Assembly: GCA_000720845.1 (NCBI GenBank)
Contig: JODU01000012.1
Location: 310,001-374,000, forward strand
DNA length: 64,000 nucleotides
DNA from: Kitasatospora aureofaciens
GTDB lineage: Bacteria; Actinomycetota; Actinomycetes; Streptomycetales; Streptomycetaceae
Direction of reading: 5' to 3'
Shown here: piece after piece, positions 54,199 through 62,660 of the stretch
Position numbering within the stretch: the stretch's first letter is position 1
Layout: the number at the start of each line of letters is the position of its first letter
Notes under the pieces: generated by a model
The model's input: the letters and a program-made list of their open reading frames with translations, nothing else
Told to the model about the DNA's origin: nothing
Databases searched by the model: none
Made by a program: the position numbers and the translations under genes

Positions 54199-54885
54199 CT
54201 AGGCGGTGGGGGCGACGAGGCGGTAGCCGACGCCGCGGACGGTCTCGATCAGCGCCGGCATGTGCAGCTTCGAGCGCAGGGAGGCGACGTGCACCTCCAG
54301 GGTGCGCCCGGTCCCCTCCCAGCTGGTGCGCCAGACCTCGCTGATGATCTGCTCGCGGCGGAAGACCACACCGGGGCGCTGGGCGAGCAGGGCGAGCAGA
54401 TCGAACTCCTTGCGCGTGAGCTGGACAACCGAACCGTCCACGCTCACCTGGCGTGTCGGCAGCTCGATACGGACCGCGCCGAGGCGGACGACCGTCTCGG
54501 TGCTCCCGGTTGCCTCCTCGTGCACGGTCCGCCGGCTGACGGCGTGGATCCGGGCCAGCAGTTCCCCGGTGTCGTACGGCTTGACCACGTAGTCGTCGGC
54601 GCCGAGGTTGAGGCCGTGGATGCGGGAGCGCACGTCGGATCGCGCGGTGACCATGATGACCGGGGTGCTGGTGCGCTTGCGGATCTTGCCGCAGACCTCG
54701 TAGCCGTCCTGGTCGGGCAGGCCCAGGTCGAGCAGGACGACGCCGAAGCCGTCGACCTCGGGGACGAGCGCCTGGAGCGCCTCCTCGCCGCTGCGCGCGT
54801 GGGTGACGTCGAAGCCGTGCCGTGCCAGGATCGCGGACAGGGCGGCGGCCACGTGGTTGTCGTCCTCGACGAGCAGCAGTCTCAT
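54199..54885 (-). CDS. gluR: OmpR/PhoB-family response regulator GluR
   Basis: Response regulator that activates gluABCD in the known GluR-GluK system. 228 aa; the ATG at 54885 follows AAGGGAG. Receiver residues: E-D-D pair in MRLLLVEDDNHVAAAL (near 8), phospho-acceptor Asp in VVLLDLGLPDQDGYEV (near 51), and Lys in DDYVVKPYDTGELL (near 101). The C-terminal winged helix reads LTRKEFDLLALLAQRPG (near 155) and TGRTLEVHVASLRSKL (near 190). Divergent from gluA; two 8-bp direct repeats 11 bp apart in the intergenic region are its probable site. Confidence 0.92.
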   Translation of the reverse strand: MRLLLVEDDNHVAAALSAILARHGFDVTHARSGEEALQALVPEVDGFGVVLLDLGLPDQDGYEVCGKIRKRTSTPVIMVTARSDVRSRIHGLNLGADDYVVKPYDTGELLARIHAVSRRTVHEEATGSTETVVRLGAVRIELPTRQVSVDGSVVQLTRKEFDLLALLAQRPGVVFRREQIISEVWRTSWEGTGRTLEVHVASLRSKLHMPALIETVRGVGYRLVAPTA

Positions 54886-55075
54886 CCGGGCTCCCTTCGG
54901 TTCATCGGCCGTACGCTCGGGGCGGGTAGAAATCGGACGGGTCGGGACGGGCACGCGCGCGCGCGTCCTGTGCAGTGACGCCGATGGAGGGGGACGGAGT
55001 CAAGAGTCTTCCGGTCGCGGCCGCTCGAAGTTATCCGGCTGAAATGCGCCCAGCTCACAAGTGCTACGACTCGTG

Positions 55076-55091
55076 TCCGATTGCTATCGGA
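55076..55091. repeat. Inverted repeat in the gluR-gluA gap
   Basis: TCCGAT-TGCT-ATCGGA, 6-bp arms, immediately upstream of the direct repeats. Confidence 0.6.
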
Positions 55092-55098
55092 TCGTGAT

Positions 55099-55117
55099 GC
55101 TCAGATCTCGCTCAGAT
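55099..55117 (+). promoter_or_regulatory. Direct repeats GCTCAGAT x2, candidate GluR operator
   Basis: GCTCAGAT at 55099-55106 and 55110-55117, 11 bp apart start to start, the spacing of OmpR/PhoB-type response-regulator sites. It ends just upstream of where a weak -35 of gluA would be. Confidence 0.65.
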
Positions 55118-55144
55118 GTAGAGACGCGACGTGTCCCGGGTCAC

Positions 55145-55150
55145 TACTGT
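55145..55150 (+). promoter_or_regulatory. -10 element of gluABCD
   Basis: TACTGT. At 17-bp spacing the -35 (AGACGC) is poor, consistent with activator dependence. Confidence 0.45.
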
Positions 55151-55184
55151 CCTGCGAAACCCAGGAGGACGGAGCCCGAGAGCG

Positions 55185-55961
<777 letters not shown>

Positions 55962-56086
55962 TTTCCCGGGGCGGCTCCGGCGTCCCACGTCGCCCACCGT
56001 GGCGACCCGCCGTCGACGGCCGCGTCTGATCGCCTGATCCTCTGATCGTCCGATCGCAGCTCGATCACAGCCAAAGGATGTTCACC

Positions 56087-56923
56087 ATGAAGCTTCGCAA
56101 GGTCTCCGCCGCCTCGGCCGCCGTGCTCGCCCTCGCTCTGACCGCCACCGCGTGCGGCGGCGACGACAAGGACAGCGGTTCCTCCGGCGGTGACGGCAAG
56201 AAGATCACCATCGGTATCAAGTTCGACCAGCCGGGCCTCGGCCAGAAGACCCCGGACGGCTACGCGGGCTTCGACGTGGACGTCGCCACGTACGTCGCCA
56301 AGAAGCTCGGCTACACCGAGGACCAGATCGAGTGGAAGGAGTCGAAGAGCGCCGACCGCGAGACCATGCTGCAGCGCGGTGACGTCGACTTCATCGCCGC
56401 CACGTACTCGATCACCCCCGAGCGCTCGGAGAAGGTCGACTTCGCCGGTCCCTACCTGCTCGCCCACCAGGACGTGCTGCTCCGCGCCGACGACGACAAG
56501 ATCAAGTCGCCGGAGGACCTGAACAAGGCGAAGCTCTGCTCGGTCACCGGTTCGACCTCGGCGCAGAACATCAAGGACAAGCTGGCCCCCAAGGCCCAGC
56601 TCCAGCCCTACCCGACGTACTCGGCCTGTCTGCCCGGCCTGCAGAACGGTGCCATCGACGCGCTGACCACGGACGACTCGATCCTCGCGGGTTACGCCTC
56701 CCAGTCGCAGTTCAAGGGCAAGTTCAAGCTCGGCGGCTTCAAGCTGACGAACGAGAACTACGGCATCGGCGTCAAGAAGGGCAGCGACCTCAAGAACAAG
56801 ATCAACGACGCGCTCGAGGCCATGGTCGCCGACGGTGCCTGGGACAAGGCCGTCAAGGACAACTTCGGCCCGGCCAACTACAAGAACGAGCCGGCGCCGA
56901 AGATCGGCGACATCAAGAGCTGA
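56087..56923 (+). CDS. gluB: Glutamate-binding lipoprotein
   Basis: Extracytoplasmic glutamate-binding lipoprotein of GluABCD, 278 aa. The ATG at 56087 follows AAAGGATGTTCACC; an ATG 9 nt earlier overlaps the ribosome site and is less likely. Lipobox LTATAC with Cys near residue 23. The SBP_bac_3 fold is seen in ITIGIKFDQPGLGQKTPDGY, GFDVDVATYVAKKLG (near 65), DFIAATYSITPERSEKVDFA and the hinge region QNGAIDALTTDDSILAGYA (near 185). Confidence 0.96.
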   Translation: MKLRKVSAASAAVLALALTATACGGDDKDSGSSGGDGKKITIGIKFDQPGLGQKTPDGYAGFDVDVATYVAKKLGYTEDQIEWKESKSADRETMLQRGDVDFIAATYSITPERSEKVDFAGPYLLAHQDVLLRADDDKIKSPEDLNKAKLCSVTGSTSAQNIKDKLAPKAQLQPYPTYSACLPGLQNGAIDALTTDDSILAGYASQSQFKGKFKLGGFKLTNENYGIGVKKGSDLKNKINDALEAMVADGAWDKAVKDNFGPANYKNEPAPKIGDIKS

Positions 56924-56938
56924 GGCCGGGCCTGACAA

Positions 56939-56970
56939 GGTGCGCCGCCCCACGACAGGGGCGGCGCACC
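56939..56970 (+). terminator. Intra-operon hairpin between gluB and gluC
   Basis: 13-bp perfect stem (56939-56951 with 56958-56970), 6-nt loop, 15 nt after gluB. As in other ABC operons it could lower permease expression or protect the gluB mRNA 3' end. Confidence 0.75.
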
Positions 56971-57007
56971 GGGGCGGGCATCCCTACACGCGGAAGCGCG
57001 GGAGATC

Positions 57008-57676
57008 GTGTTCGACTTTCTTCAGGATTACGACCTGGCGGGAGCCGTCTGGACGACAGTGCAGCTCGCTGTGCTCTCGGCCATCGGCTCCCTGATCTGG
57101 GGCACCTTGCTGGCCGCCATGCGGGTCGGCCCGGTTCCGTTGATGCGCGCTTTCGGAACCGCGTACGTGAACATCGTGCGGAACATCCCGTTGACGGTGA
57201 TCATTCTGTTCGCGTCGCTGGGACTGAACCAGACGCTGGGGGTCACCCTCGGCGGAGGAAATGACTTCGAGACGATCAACTTCCGGCTCGCGGTCCTGGG
57301 CCTGATCCTCTACACGTCGTCGTTCGTGTGCGAGGCGCTGCGTTCCGGCATCAACACGGTGCCGGTCGGCCAGGCGGAGGCGGCCCGGGCCCTCGGCCTG
57401 AGCTTCGGCCAGGTGCTCCGGCTGGTTGTTCTGCCACAGGCGTTCCGCTCGTCCGTCGTTCCGCTGGCGAACGTGCTGATCGCGCTGATCAAGAACACCA
57501 CGGTCGCCGCCGCCATCGGTGTGGCGGAGACGGCGCTGCTGATGAAGGAGATGATCGAGAACGAGGCGCAGCTGCTGCTCATCTCCGCGGTCATCGCACT
57601 CGTGTTCGTGGTGTTGACGCTGCCGACCGGCCTGATCCTCGGCTGGGTGGGCAAGAAGGTGGCGGTGAAGCGATGA
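57008..57676 (+). CDS. gluC: Glutamate ABC importer permease
   Basis: Inner-membrane permease of GluABCD, 222 aa, about five helices. GTG at 57008 with GGGAG 4-5 nt upstream. Starts MFDFLQDYDLAGAVWTTVQL. The EAA loop that contacts GluA is GQAEAARALGLSFGQVLRLVV (near 120-140) with the expected EAA-x3-G pattern. Overlaps gluD by 4 bp (ATGA). Confidence 0.96.
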   Translation: MFDFLQDYDLAGAVWTTVQLAVLSAIGSLIWGTLLAAMRVGPVPLMRAFGTAYVNIVRNIPLTVIILFASLGLNQTLGVTLGGGNDFETINFRLAVLGLILYTSSFVCEALRSGINTVPVGQAEAARALGLSFGQVLRLVVLPQAFRSSVVPLANVLIALIKNTTVAAAIGVAETALLMKEMIENEAQLLLISAVIALVFVVLTLPTGLILGWVGKKVAVKR

Positions 57677-58560
57677 GCTCGGTCCTCTATGACGCCCAGG
57701 GCCCCCGTGCCAAGCGTCGCAACGTCCTCTTCACGGTCGTCTTCCTGGTCGCCTTCGCCGCCCTGCTGTGGTGGGTGTTCAGCACCCTCAACGACAAGGG
57801 CCAGCTGGAGTGGGCCCTGTGGAAGCCGTTCTTCACCAGCACCGAGGCGTGGTCGACGTACATCTGGCCGGGTCTGCAGAACACCCTGAAGGCCGCGGTC
57901 CTCGCGGTGGTCATCGCCCTGCCGCTCGGCGCGGCACTGGGCATCGCCCGCCTCTCCGACCATGCCTGGGTCCGGGTTCCGGCCGCGGTCGTGGTCGAGT
58001 TCTTCCGGTCCATCCCCGTGCTGGTCCTGATGATCTTCGGCCTCGCGCTGTTCGCCGAGTACACGAACGTCAGCTCGGACGACCGCCCGCTGTACGCCGT
58101 CGTCACCGGCCTGGTGCTGTACAACGCCTCGGTCCTCGCCGAGATCGTCCGGTCCGGCATCCTGGCCCTCCCCAAGGGGCAGGGCGAGGGCGCGATGGCG
58201 ATCGGACTCCGCAAGGGTCAGGTCATGCGGCTGATCCTGCTGCCGCAGGCGGTCACGGCGATGCTGCCGGCCATCGTCAGCCAGCTCGTCGTGATCCTCA
58301 AGGACACCGCGCTCGGCGGCGCCATCCTCACCTTCCCCGAACTGCTCGCGTCGGCCAACACGATGAGCGGCTTCTACGGCGCCAACGTGATCGCCAGCTA
58401 CACCGTGGTCGCCGTGATCTACATCGCGCTCAACTTCGCCCTCACCACCTTCGCGAGCTGGCTGGAGCGCCGGCTGCGGCGGGCGAAGAAGTCGACCGGT
58501 GCGGTACTGAGCGCGGACGACGTGGAGACAGCCGACGCCGGAACGGTCGGCAAGATCTGA
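57673..58560 (+). CDS. gluD: Glutamate ABC importer permease
   Basis: Second permease of GluABCD, 295 aa. The ATG overlaps the gluC stop. About six hydrophobic segments; the EAA-like loop is in GQGEGAMAIGLRKGQVMRLI (near 175-195). The C-terminal 25 residues (LSADDVETADAGTVGKI) are polar and acidic, cytoplasmic. Forms a heterodimer with GluC. The operon is closed by a strong terminator. Confidence 0.95.
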   Translation: MSSVLYDAQGPRAKRRNVLFTVVFLVAFAALLWWVFSTLNDKGQLEWALWKPFFTSTEAWSTYIWPGLQNTLKAAVLAVVIALPLGAALGIARLSDHAWVRVPAAVVVEFFRSIPVLVLMIFGLALFAEYTNVSSDDRPLYAVVTGLVLYNASVLAEIVRSGILALPKGQGEGAMAIGLRKGQVMRLILLPQAVTAMLPAIVSQLVVILKDTALGGAILTFPELLASANTMSGFYGANVIASYTVVAVIYIALNFALTTFASWLERRLRRAKKSTGAVLSADDVETADAGTVGKI

Positions 58561-58604
58561 CACAGCTGACACCCGGTCATCTCGTATGACCGACGACCGG
58601 CCAA

Positions 58605-58642
58605 CGACGGAGGCCGTGGCATGATCGCCACGGCCTCCGTCG
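58605..58642 (+). terminator. Terminator of gluABCD
   Basis: Perfect 16-bp stem (58605-58620 with 58627-58642), 6-nt loop. Confidence 0.9.
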
Positions 58643-58758
58643 CGCTTGACGCAAGCACCGGCAATAGGTTGCATACGTTCTGTGACCGTGCACCCTGCTC
58701 CAATGTCCTGTTCACCCACGTCCCCCGGGACACCGCCACGGGCAGGGGGCGCCGCACC

Positions 58759-60387
58759 GTGGACCCGGTGATCATCACCGGAGCGGGGCCCGTCGGGCTC
58801 ACGCTCGCCCTGGCGCTGGCGCGGCAGGAGGTGCCCTGTGTCGTCCTCGACGAGGGCCCGGGCAAGGACGAACCACGCCCCGCGCGCACCGTCGTCCTGC
58901 GCGAGGAGGCGGTCGCACTCGTCGAGCGGCTGACCGGCGCACCGCTGACGGGGCTGGGTTCGCGTTGGGCCGGATGGCGGTCGATGCGGCGCAAGCAGGT
59001 GACGCGTGAGGTCGTCTTCGGCGACGCCGAACCGGCGCCCCTGCACATCGCCCAGCACGAGCTGACCGGAGTCCTGCGCACGGCCCTCGCCCACGAGCGT
59101 CTGGTCAAGGTCGCCGTGGACAGCCGACTGGACGGCATCGAGCAGGAGAAGTCCGGTGTCACGGCCCACACCCGCGGCCCCGCCGGCACCTGGTGGCGCG
59201 GCAGCTACCTGGTCGGCTGCGACGGCCCCCGCTCCACCGTCCGCAAGCTCCAGGACATCCGCTTCCCCGGCCGTACGGCGGTGGAACGATACGCCGTCGC
59301 CGCACTGCGCACCGAACTCCCGTGGACCGACGAGGCACTGCTCCACCGCATGCCGCCGTGGCGGACAACCGGGCCGTGGGCCGGTGAGGTGGTCGGCCGC
59401 CCGCTGCCGGACGGCGTGTGGCGCCTGGACTGGCTGCTGCCGCCCGGCAAGGACCTGGTCACCCCCGAACTGCTGGTGAACCGGGTCCGCGAGACCCTCA
59501 CCGGATGGGCGGCCGACGGTTCGACCCCGGCATACGAACTCCTCGACACCGGCGTCCACACGGTCCACCACCGCCTCGCCCGCCGCTGGCGGGTGGGCCG
59601 CGTGCTGCTCGCCGGGGACGCGGCACACCTGCTGGGCGCGCTGGGCACGCAGGGCCTGGAGGAGGGACTGCTGGACGCCGACAACCTCGCCTGGAAGCTG
59701 GCCCTGGCCTGGCACCACGGGCCGCGCGAGGCGCTGCTCGACAGCTACCAGGAGGAGCGGCGGGCGGCGATCTCCGCGCGGCTGCGCGCCGCCGACCAGC
59801 TGCTCCCGCTGCTGCGCGGCGGCGGCGGACTGCGTTCCTACGTCCCCGGCGCGGCCCGCGGCAACGACGTGCTGCTGACGGACGGTCACCTCGGGCGCGG
59901 GACACTGGGCGCGCCGGGGACCTACGCCGACTCGCCCCTCGCGCCCGAGAACCTCGCCGGTGAGGTGTCCGTGGGCACGCCGCCCGGGACGCCCGTCACC
60001 GATGTGCGGGTCACGGCGGAGGACGGCACCTTCGTACGGCTGCGGGACCGGCTGGGGCGCGGGGCGCTGCTGGTGGTGCTGATCGCGCCGGGGACCGGGG
60101 TGTGGGAGCGCAAGCACTGGGTGACGGCCGGGATCATGCCCCGGCTGGCGGCGGCGGTGACGGCGCTGCCCCACCGTGCCGAGTTGCTGGTCACCGAGAG
60201 CTATCCCGGTGCCGCGGCGCACACGGTGCTGCTGGTGCGACCCGACGGCCACCTGGTCACGGCGCTGAACGGGGTACGTCCCGCCGACCTCTACGCGGCC
60301 GCGGAGAGCGCGCTGGGCGGGGCGACGGCGGGGGCCGCGACGGAGGAGGCCGAGGAGGGCGCGGGAGCGGCGGCCGGGTCGCGTTGA
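58759..60387 (+). CDS. FAD-dependent monooxygenase (aromatic hydroxylase type)
   Basis: Flavoprotein hydroxylase of the FAD_binding_3 family, 542 aa. A GTG at 58759 begins VDPVIITGAG directly before the FAD motif; the frame is open further up, but that part overlaps the gluABCD terminator. GxGxxG is ITGAGPVGLTLALALARQ (residues 6-23), the DG motif LVGCDGPRSTVRK (near 155), and the GD motif VLLAGDAAHLLGALGTQGLE (near 285). The last 170 residues look like the thioredoxin-like dimerisation domain of phenol hydroxylases (FVRLRDRLGRGALLVVLIAP, HTVLLVRPDGHLVTAL). Substrate is unknown; it is a stand-alone gene. Confidence 0.9.
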   Translation: MDPVIITGAGPVGLTLALALARQEVPCVVLDEGPGKDEPRPARTVVLREEAVALVERLTGAPLTGLGSRWAGWRSMRRKQVTREVVFGDAEPAPLHIAQHELTGVLRTALAHERLVKVAVDSRLDGIEQEKSGVTAHTRGPAGTWWRGSYLVGCDGPRSTVRKLQDIRFPGRTAVERYAVAALRTELPWTDEALLHRMPPWRTTGPWAGEVVGRPLPDGVWRLDWLLPPGKDLVTPELLVNRVRETLTGWAADGSTPAYELLDTGVHTVHHRLARRWRVGRVLLAGDAAHLLGALGTQGLEEGLLDADNLAWKLALAWHHGPREALLDSYQEERRAAISARLRAADQLLPLLRGGGGLRSYVPGAARGNDVLLTDGHLGRGTLGAPGTYADSPLAPENLAGEVSVGTPPGTPVTDVRVTAEDGTFVRLRDRLGRGALLVVLIAPGTGVWERKHWVTAGIMPRLAAAVTALPHRAELLVTESYPGAAAHTVLLVRPDGHLVTALNGVRPADLYAAAESALGGATAGAATEEAEEGAGAAAGSR

Positions 60388-60495
60388 GCGGGGCGCCCGC
60401 CCCCTCTCCCCGGCCGACCGCCGTCGGTCCCCGGCCTTCTGCCTCCTGCCTCCGGTCACCGGCGGTGCGTGCACTGTCCGCATGGTGACGCTGAG

Positions 60496-60524
60496 TTGAC
60501 CGGTTCGCACCGTCATGGTCTACT
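60496..60524 (+). promoter_or_regulatory. Promoter of the leader peptide-CDO-rhodanese operon
   Basis: -35 TTGACC at 60496-60501, 17-bp spacer, -10 TCTACT at 60519-60524. Start point falls on the leader GTG, so the leader peptide is probably translated from a leaderless end. Confidence 0.6.
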
Positions 60525-60531
60525 CCGGATC

Positions 60532-60618
60532 GTGACTGACACCTGTGTGCGCCTGTGGCGGAGGGTCCATATGGACCTCGTCCGCTATGCGGGCTGCGTG
60601 TGTCGTCCGTCCTGCTGA
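60532..60618 (+). CDS. Cysteine-rich leader peptide (28 aa)
   Basis: Small open frame GTG at 60532 to TGA at 60618, too short for routine gene finders. The peptide reads VTDTCVRLWRRVHMDLVRYA then GCVCRPSC: four Cys in 28 residues, three of them in the last six-to-eight codons. The pattern R-L-x-x-R-x-H-x-D-L-x-R followed by C-R resembles the putative leader peptides often seen upstream of sulfur-metabolism genes in Streptomyces (from memory). It ends 82 nt before the cysteine dioxygenase start. It should respond to Cys-tRNA supply. The alternative is an ATG at 60571 giving 15 residues. Confidence 0.68.
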   Translation: MTDTCVRLWRRVHMDLVRYAGCVCRPSC

Positions 60619-60700
60619 ATTCGCCTTCCCCCTTCTTCGCGCGCGCCGCCGCTCGGACGTGCCGCCGCGCGCTCCCTCGCGAACTCCCAGGACGGTACCC

Positions 60701-61243
60701 GTGTCCCTCCCCTCCTCTTCTCCCGTCTCCACCGACCCGGCTCCCACGGCCGCGCCGACCCAGGCCGAGCTCCTCGACTTCGTACGGCGTGCCGCAGCCG
60801 ACGCCGAACTGATCGCCTCCCTGCCGCTCGACCCCGAGGGCCGCACCTGGGTGCGGCTGGCCGGGCCGAGCGGCAGCGAGGCCTGGCTGATCGGCTGGCC
60901 GCCCGGCACGGGCACCGGCTGGCACGACCACGCCGACTCCGTGGGCGCCTTCGTCACGGCCGCGGGCGAGCTGAAGGAGAACGCGCTCGCCGCCCGGCTG
61001 CCCACCGACGGCTGGAAGACCCTCGAACTCAGCGAAGGTGTGGACCGGCAACGCCGGCTGACCGTCGGCAAGGGGCGCGCCTTCGGCCGGCACCACGTGC
61101 ACGAGGTCCTCAACGAGTCGACCGACTACCACGCGGTGTCCGTGCACGCCTACTATCCGCCCCTGCCGCAGATCCGCCGCTACAGCCGCAGCGGGCAGAT
61201 CCTGCGCCTGGAGCAGGTCGAGCGCCCGCAGGACTGGCAGTGA
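60701..61243 (+). CDS. Cysteine dioxygenase type I
   Basis: Non-haem iron enzyme that oxidises cysteine to cysteine sulfinate, 180 aa. GTG at 60701 with AGGAC about 9 nt upstream; the Ser/Pro-rich N-terminus (VSLPSSSPVSTDPAPTAAPT) is variable. The cupin core carries the iron His residues in GTGTGWHDHADSVGAFV (near 72) and GRAFGRHHVHEVLNES (near 130), with the conserved GELKEN strand. The rhodanese gene overlaps its stop (GTGA), so the two are translated together. A 28-aa Cys-rich leader precedes it, suggesting control by cysteine availability. Confidence 0.92.
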   Translation: MSLPSSSPVSTDPAPTAAPTQAELLDFVRRAAADAELIASLPLDPEGRTWVRLAGPSGSEAWLIGWPPGTGTGWHDHADSVGAFVTAAGELKENALAARLPTDGWKTLELSEGVDRQRRLTVGKGRAFGRHHVHEVLNESTDYHAVSVHAYYPPLPQIRRYSRSGQILRLEQVERPQDWQ

Positions 61244-61641
61244 GCGGGCCCACGGGCATCGACGCCCTGCTGGAGCGCGTACGGGCCGGATACCTGCGGA
61301 TCGCACCGGATGAGGCGTACGACGCCGCCGAGGCCGGCACGGCGCTGCTGGTCGACATCCGGTACGCCGCTCTGCGCGAGCGGGACGGCCTGATCCCCGG
61401 CGCCCTGGTGGTCGAGCGCAACGAACTGGAATGGCGTCTGGACCCGCAGGGCAGCCATCGGCTTCCCGAGGCCACGGACCACGACGTGCGGGTGGTCGTG
61501 GTGTGCGACGAGGGTTACGCCTCCACTCTGGCGGCGGAGTCCCTGCACCGTCTGGGGCTGCACCGGGCCACCGATCTGATCGGCGGCTTCCAGGCCTGGC
61601 GCGCGGCAGGCCTGCCGGTGGCCGCCGCACCGTCCCAGTAG
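61240..61641 (+). CDS. Rhodanese-domain sulfurtransferase
   Basis: Single-domain sulfurtransferase, 133 aa, GTG at 61240 overlapping the cysteine dioxygenase stop. The catalytic Cys is in VVVVCDEGYASTLAAESLHR (near 90) with a six-residue active loop. Other family positions are LLVDIRYAALRERDGLIPGA (near 40-60) and GGFQAWRAAGLPV near the end. Together with the dioxygenase it would dispose of excess cysteine or persulfide sulfur. Confidence 0.93.
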   Translation: MSGPTGIDALLERVRAGYLRIAPDEAYDAAEAGTALLVDIRYAALRERDGLIPGALVVERNELEWRLDPQGSHRLPEATDHDVRVVVVCDEGYASTLAAESLHRLGLHRATDLIGGFQAWRAAGLPVAAAPSQ

Positions 61642-61874
61642 TCGGCGGGGCAGTACGGGGGTGCCGTGTCTGCCTCGCTCCTCGGTGACCCGGCGGACCG
61701 GGGTGGGGCCGCTCTTCTTCGTCCGCGGGGTCCGGATCGGGGGTGGGCCCGCGCACGGCGAGGCCCGGCCCGTTTTCGGGGTGCTTTTGGAGGCTGGCCG
61801 CGCGGGTCCCCTGTGCGGTCTTCGCCGGCCCGCCTGCCGGGCCTGCCGCGAGTGCGCCCGGGTCGGACGCCGGC

Positions 61875-62657
61875 TCAGAATCCCTCGTCGCCGAGGTACT
61901 CCGTGTCCTCGCCCTCCTCCTCCAGCGCCTGGCGGACCACCCGCAGGGCCATGCCCTCGGGATAGCCCTTGCGGGCCAGCATGCCCGCGAGGCGGCGCAG
62001 CCTCTTGTCGCGGTCGAGGCCCCGGGTGGCGCGCAGCTTGCGGGCGACCAGGTCGCGCGCGGTCTCCTCCTCCTGCTCGCTGTCCAGTTGGGACACCGCC
62101 GCGTCGATGAGCGTGGCGTCGACGCCCTTGGTGCGCAGCTCTCTGGCGAGGGCGCGCCTGGCCAGACCGCGGCCGTGATGCCGTGACTCCACCCAGGCCT
62201 CCGCGAAGGCGCCGTCGTTGATCAGGCCGACCTCCTCGAACCTGGACAGCACCTCTTCCGCGGCCTCGTCCGGGATCTCCCGCTTGCGCAGCGCGTCGGC
62301 CAGTTGACTGCGGGTGCGCGGGGTCCCGGTGAGCAGGCGCAGGCAGATCGCCCGTGCCTGCTCGACCGGGTCCCGCGGAGGCTCCCCCTTCTCGGCCCTC
62401 GACGAGGAAGTGGCACCTCCGTCTCCGGCGGACGGCTCCGCACGTTCGCGTCTGCGCCGCCCGCGCGCGCCGCCCGTCCCGCGGCCCCGCCCGCCGCCGT
62501 GGCGCGCCTCGCCGTCACCGTGACGCGCCACGCCGTCCTCGCGGGGACCCACGGCGGAGGGGTCCGTCTCGTACGGGGCCGCAGCCGCCCCGTACGCGGC
62601 GTCGCCCTGCCCGGCGGGGCCGCTCGTGTACCCGGCCCAGTCGGTTCGTCGGGTCAC
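61875..62657 (-). CDS. recX: RecA regulator RecX
   Basis: Modulator that blocks or caps RecA filaments, 260 aa. GTG at 62657, 3 nt after the recA stop, so strongly coupled. The first 95 residues are a Gly/Arg-rich disordered extension usual in Streptomyces. The RecX core (about 95-260) shows [60 protein letters not shown] and [20 protein letters not shown]. Confidence 0.96.
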   Translation of the reverse strand: MTRRTDWAGYTSGPAGQGDAAYGAAAAPYETDPSAVGPREDGVARHGDGEARHGGGRGRGTGGARGRRRRERAEPSAGDGGATSSSRAEKGEPPRDPVEQARAICLRLLTGTPRTRSQLADALRKREIPDEAAEEVLSRFEEVGLINDGAFAEAWVESRHHGRGLARRALARELRTKGVDATLIDAAVSQLDSEQEEETARDLVARKLRATRGLDRDKRLRRLAGMLARKGYPEGMALRVVRQALEEEGEDTEYLGDEGF

Positions 62658-62660
62658 GGG

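Noticed and set aside
58621..58758. Longer N-terminus of the FAD monooxygenase from the ATG at 58621
   Set aside because: This start lies inside the terminator hairpin of gluABCD, and the FAD motif begins properly after the GTG at 58759.
61642..61874. Hairpin GGCCCG-N5-CGGGCC as terminator between rhodanese and recX
   Set aside because: Only a 6-bp stem near 61827-61843; too weak to call.
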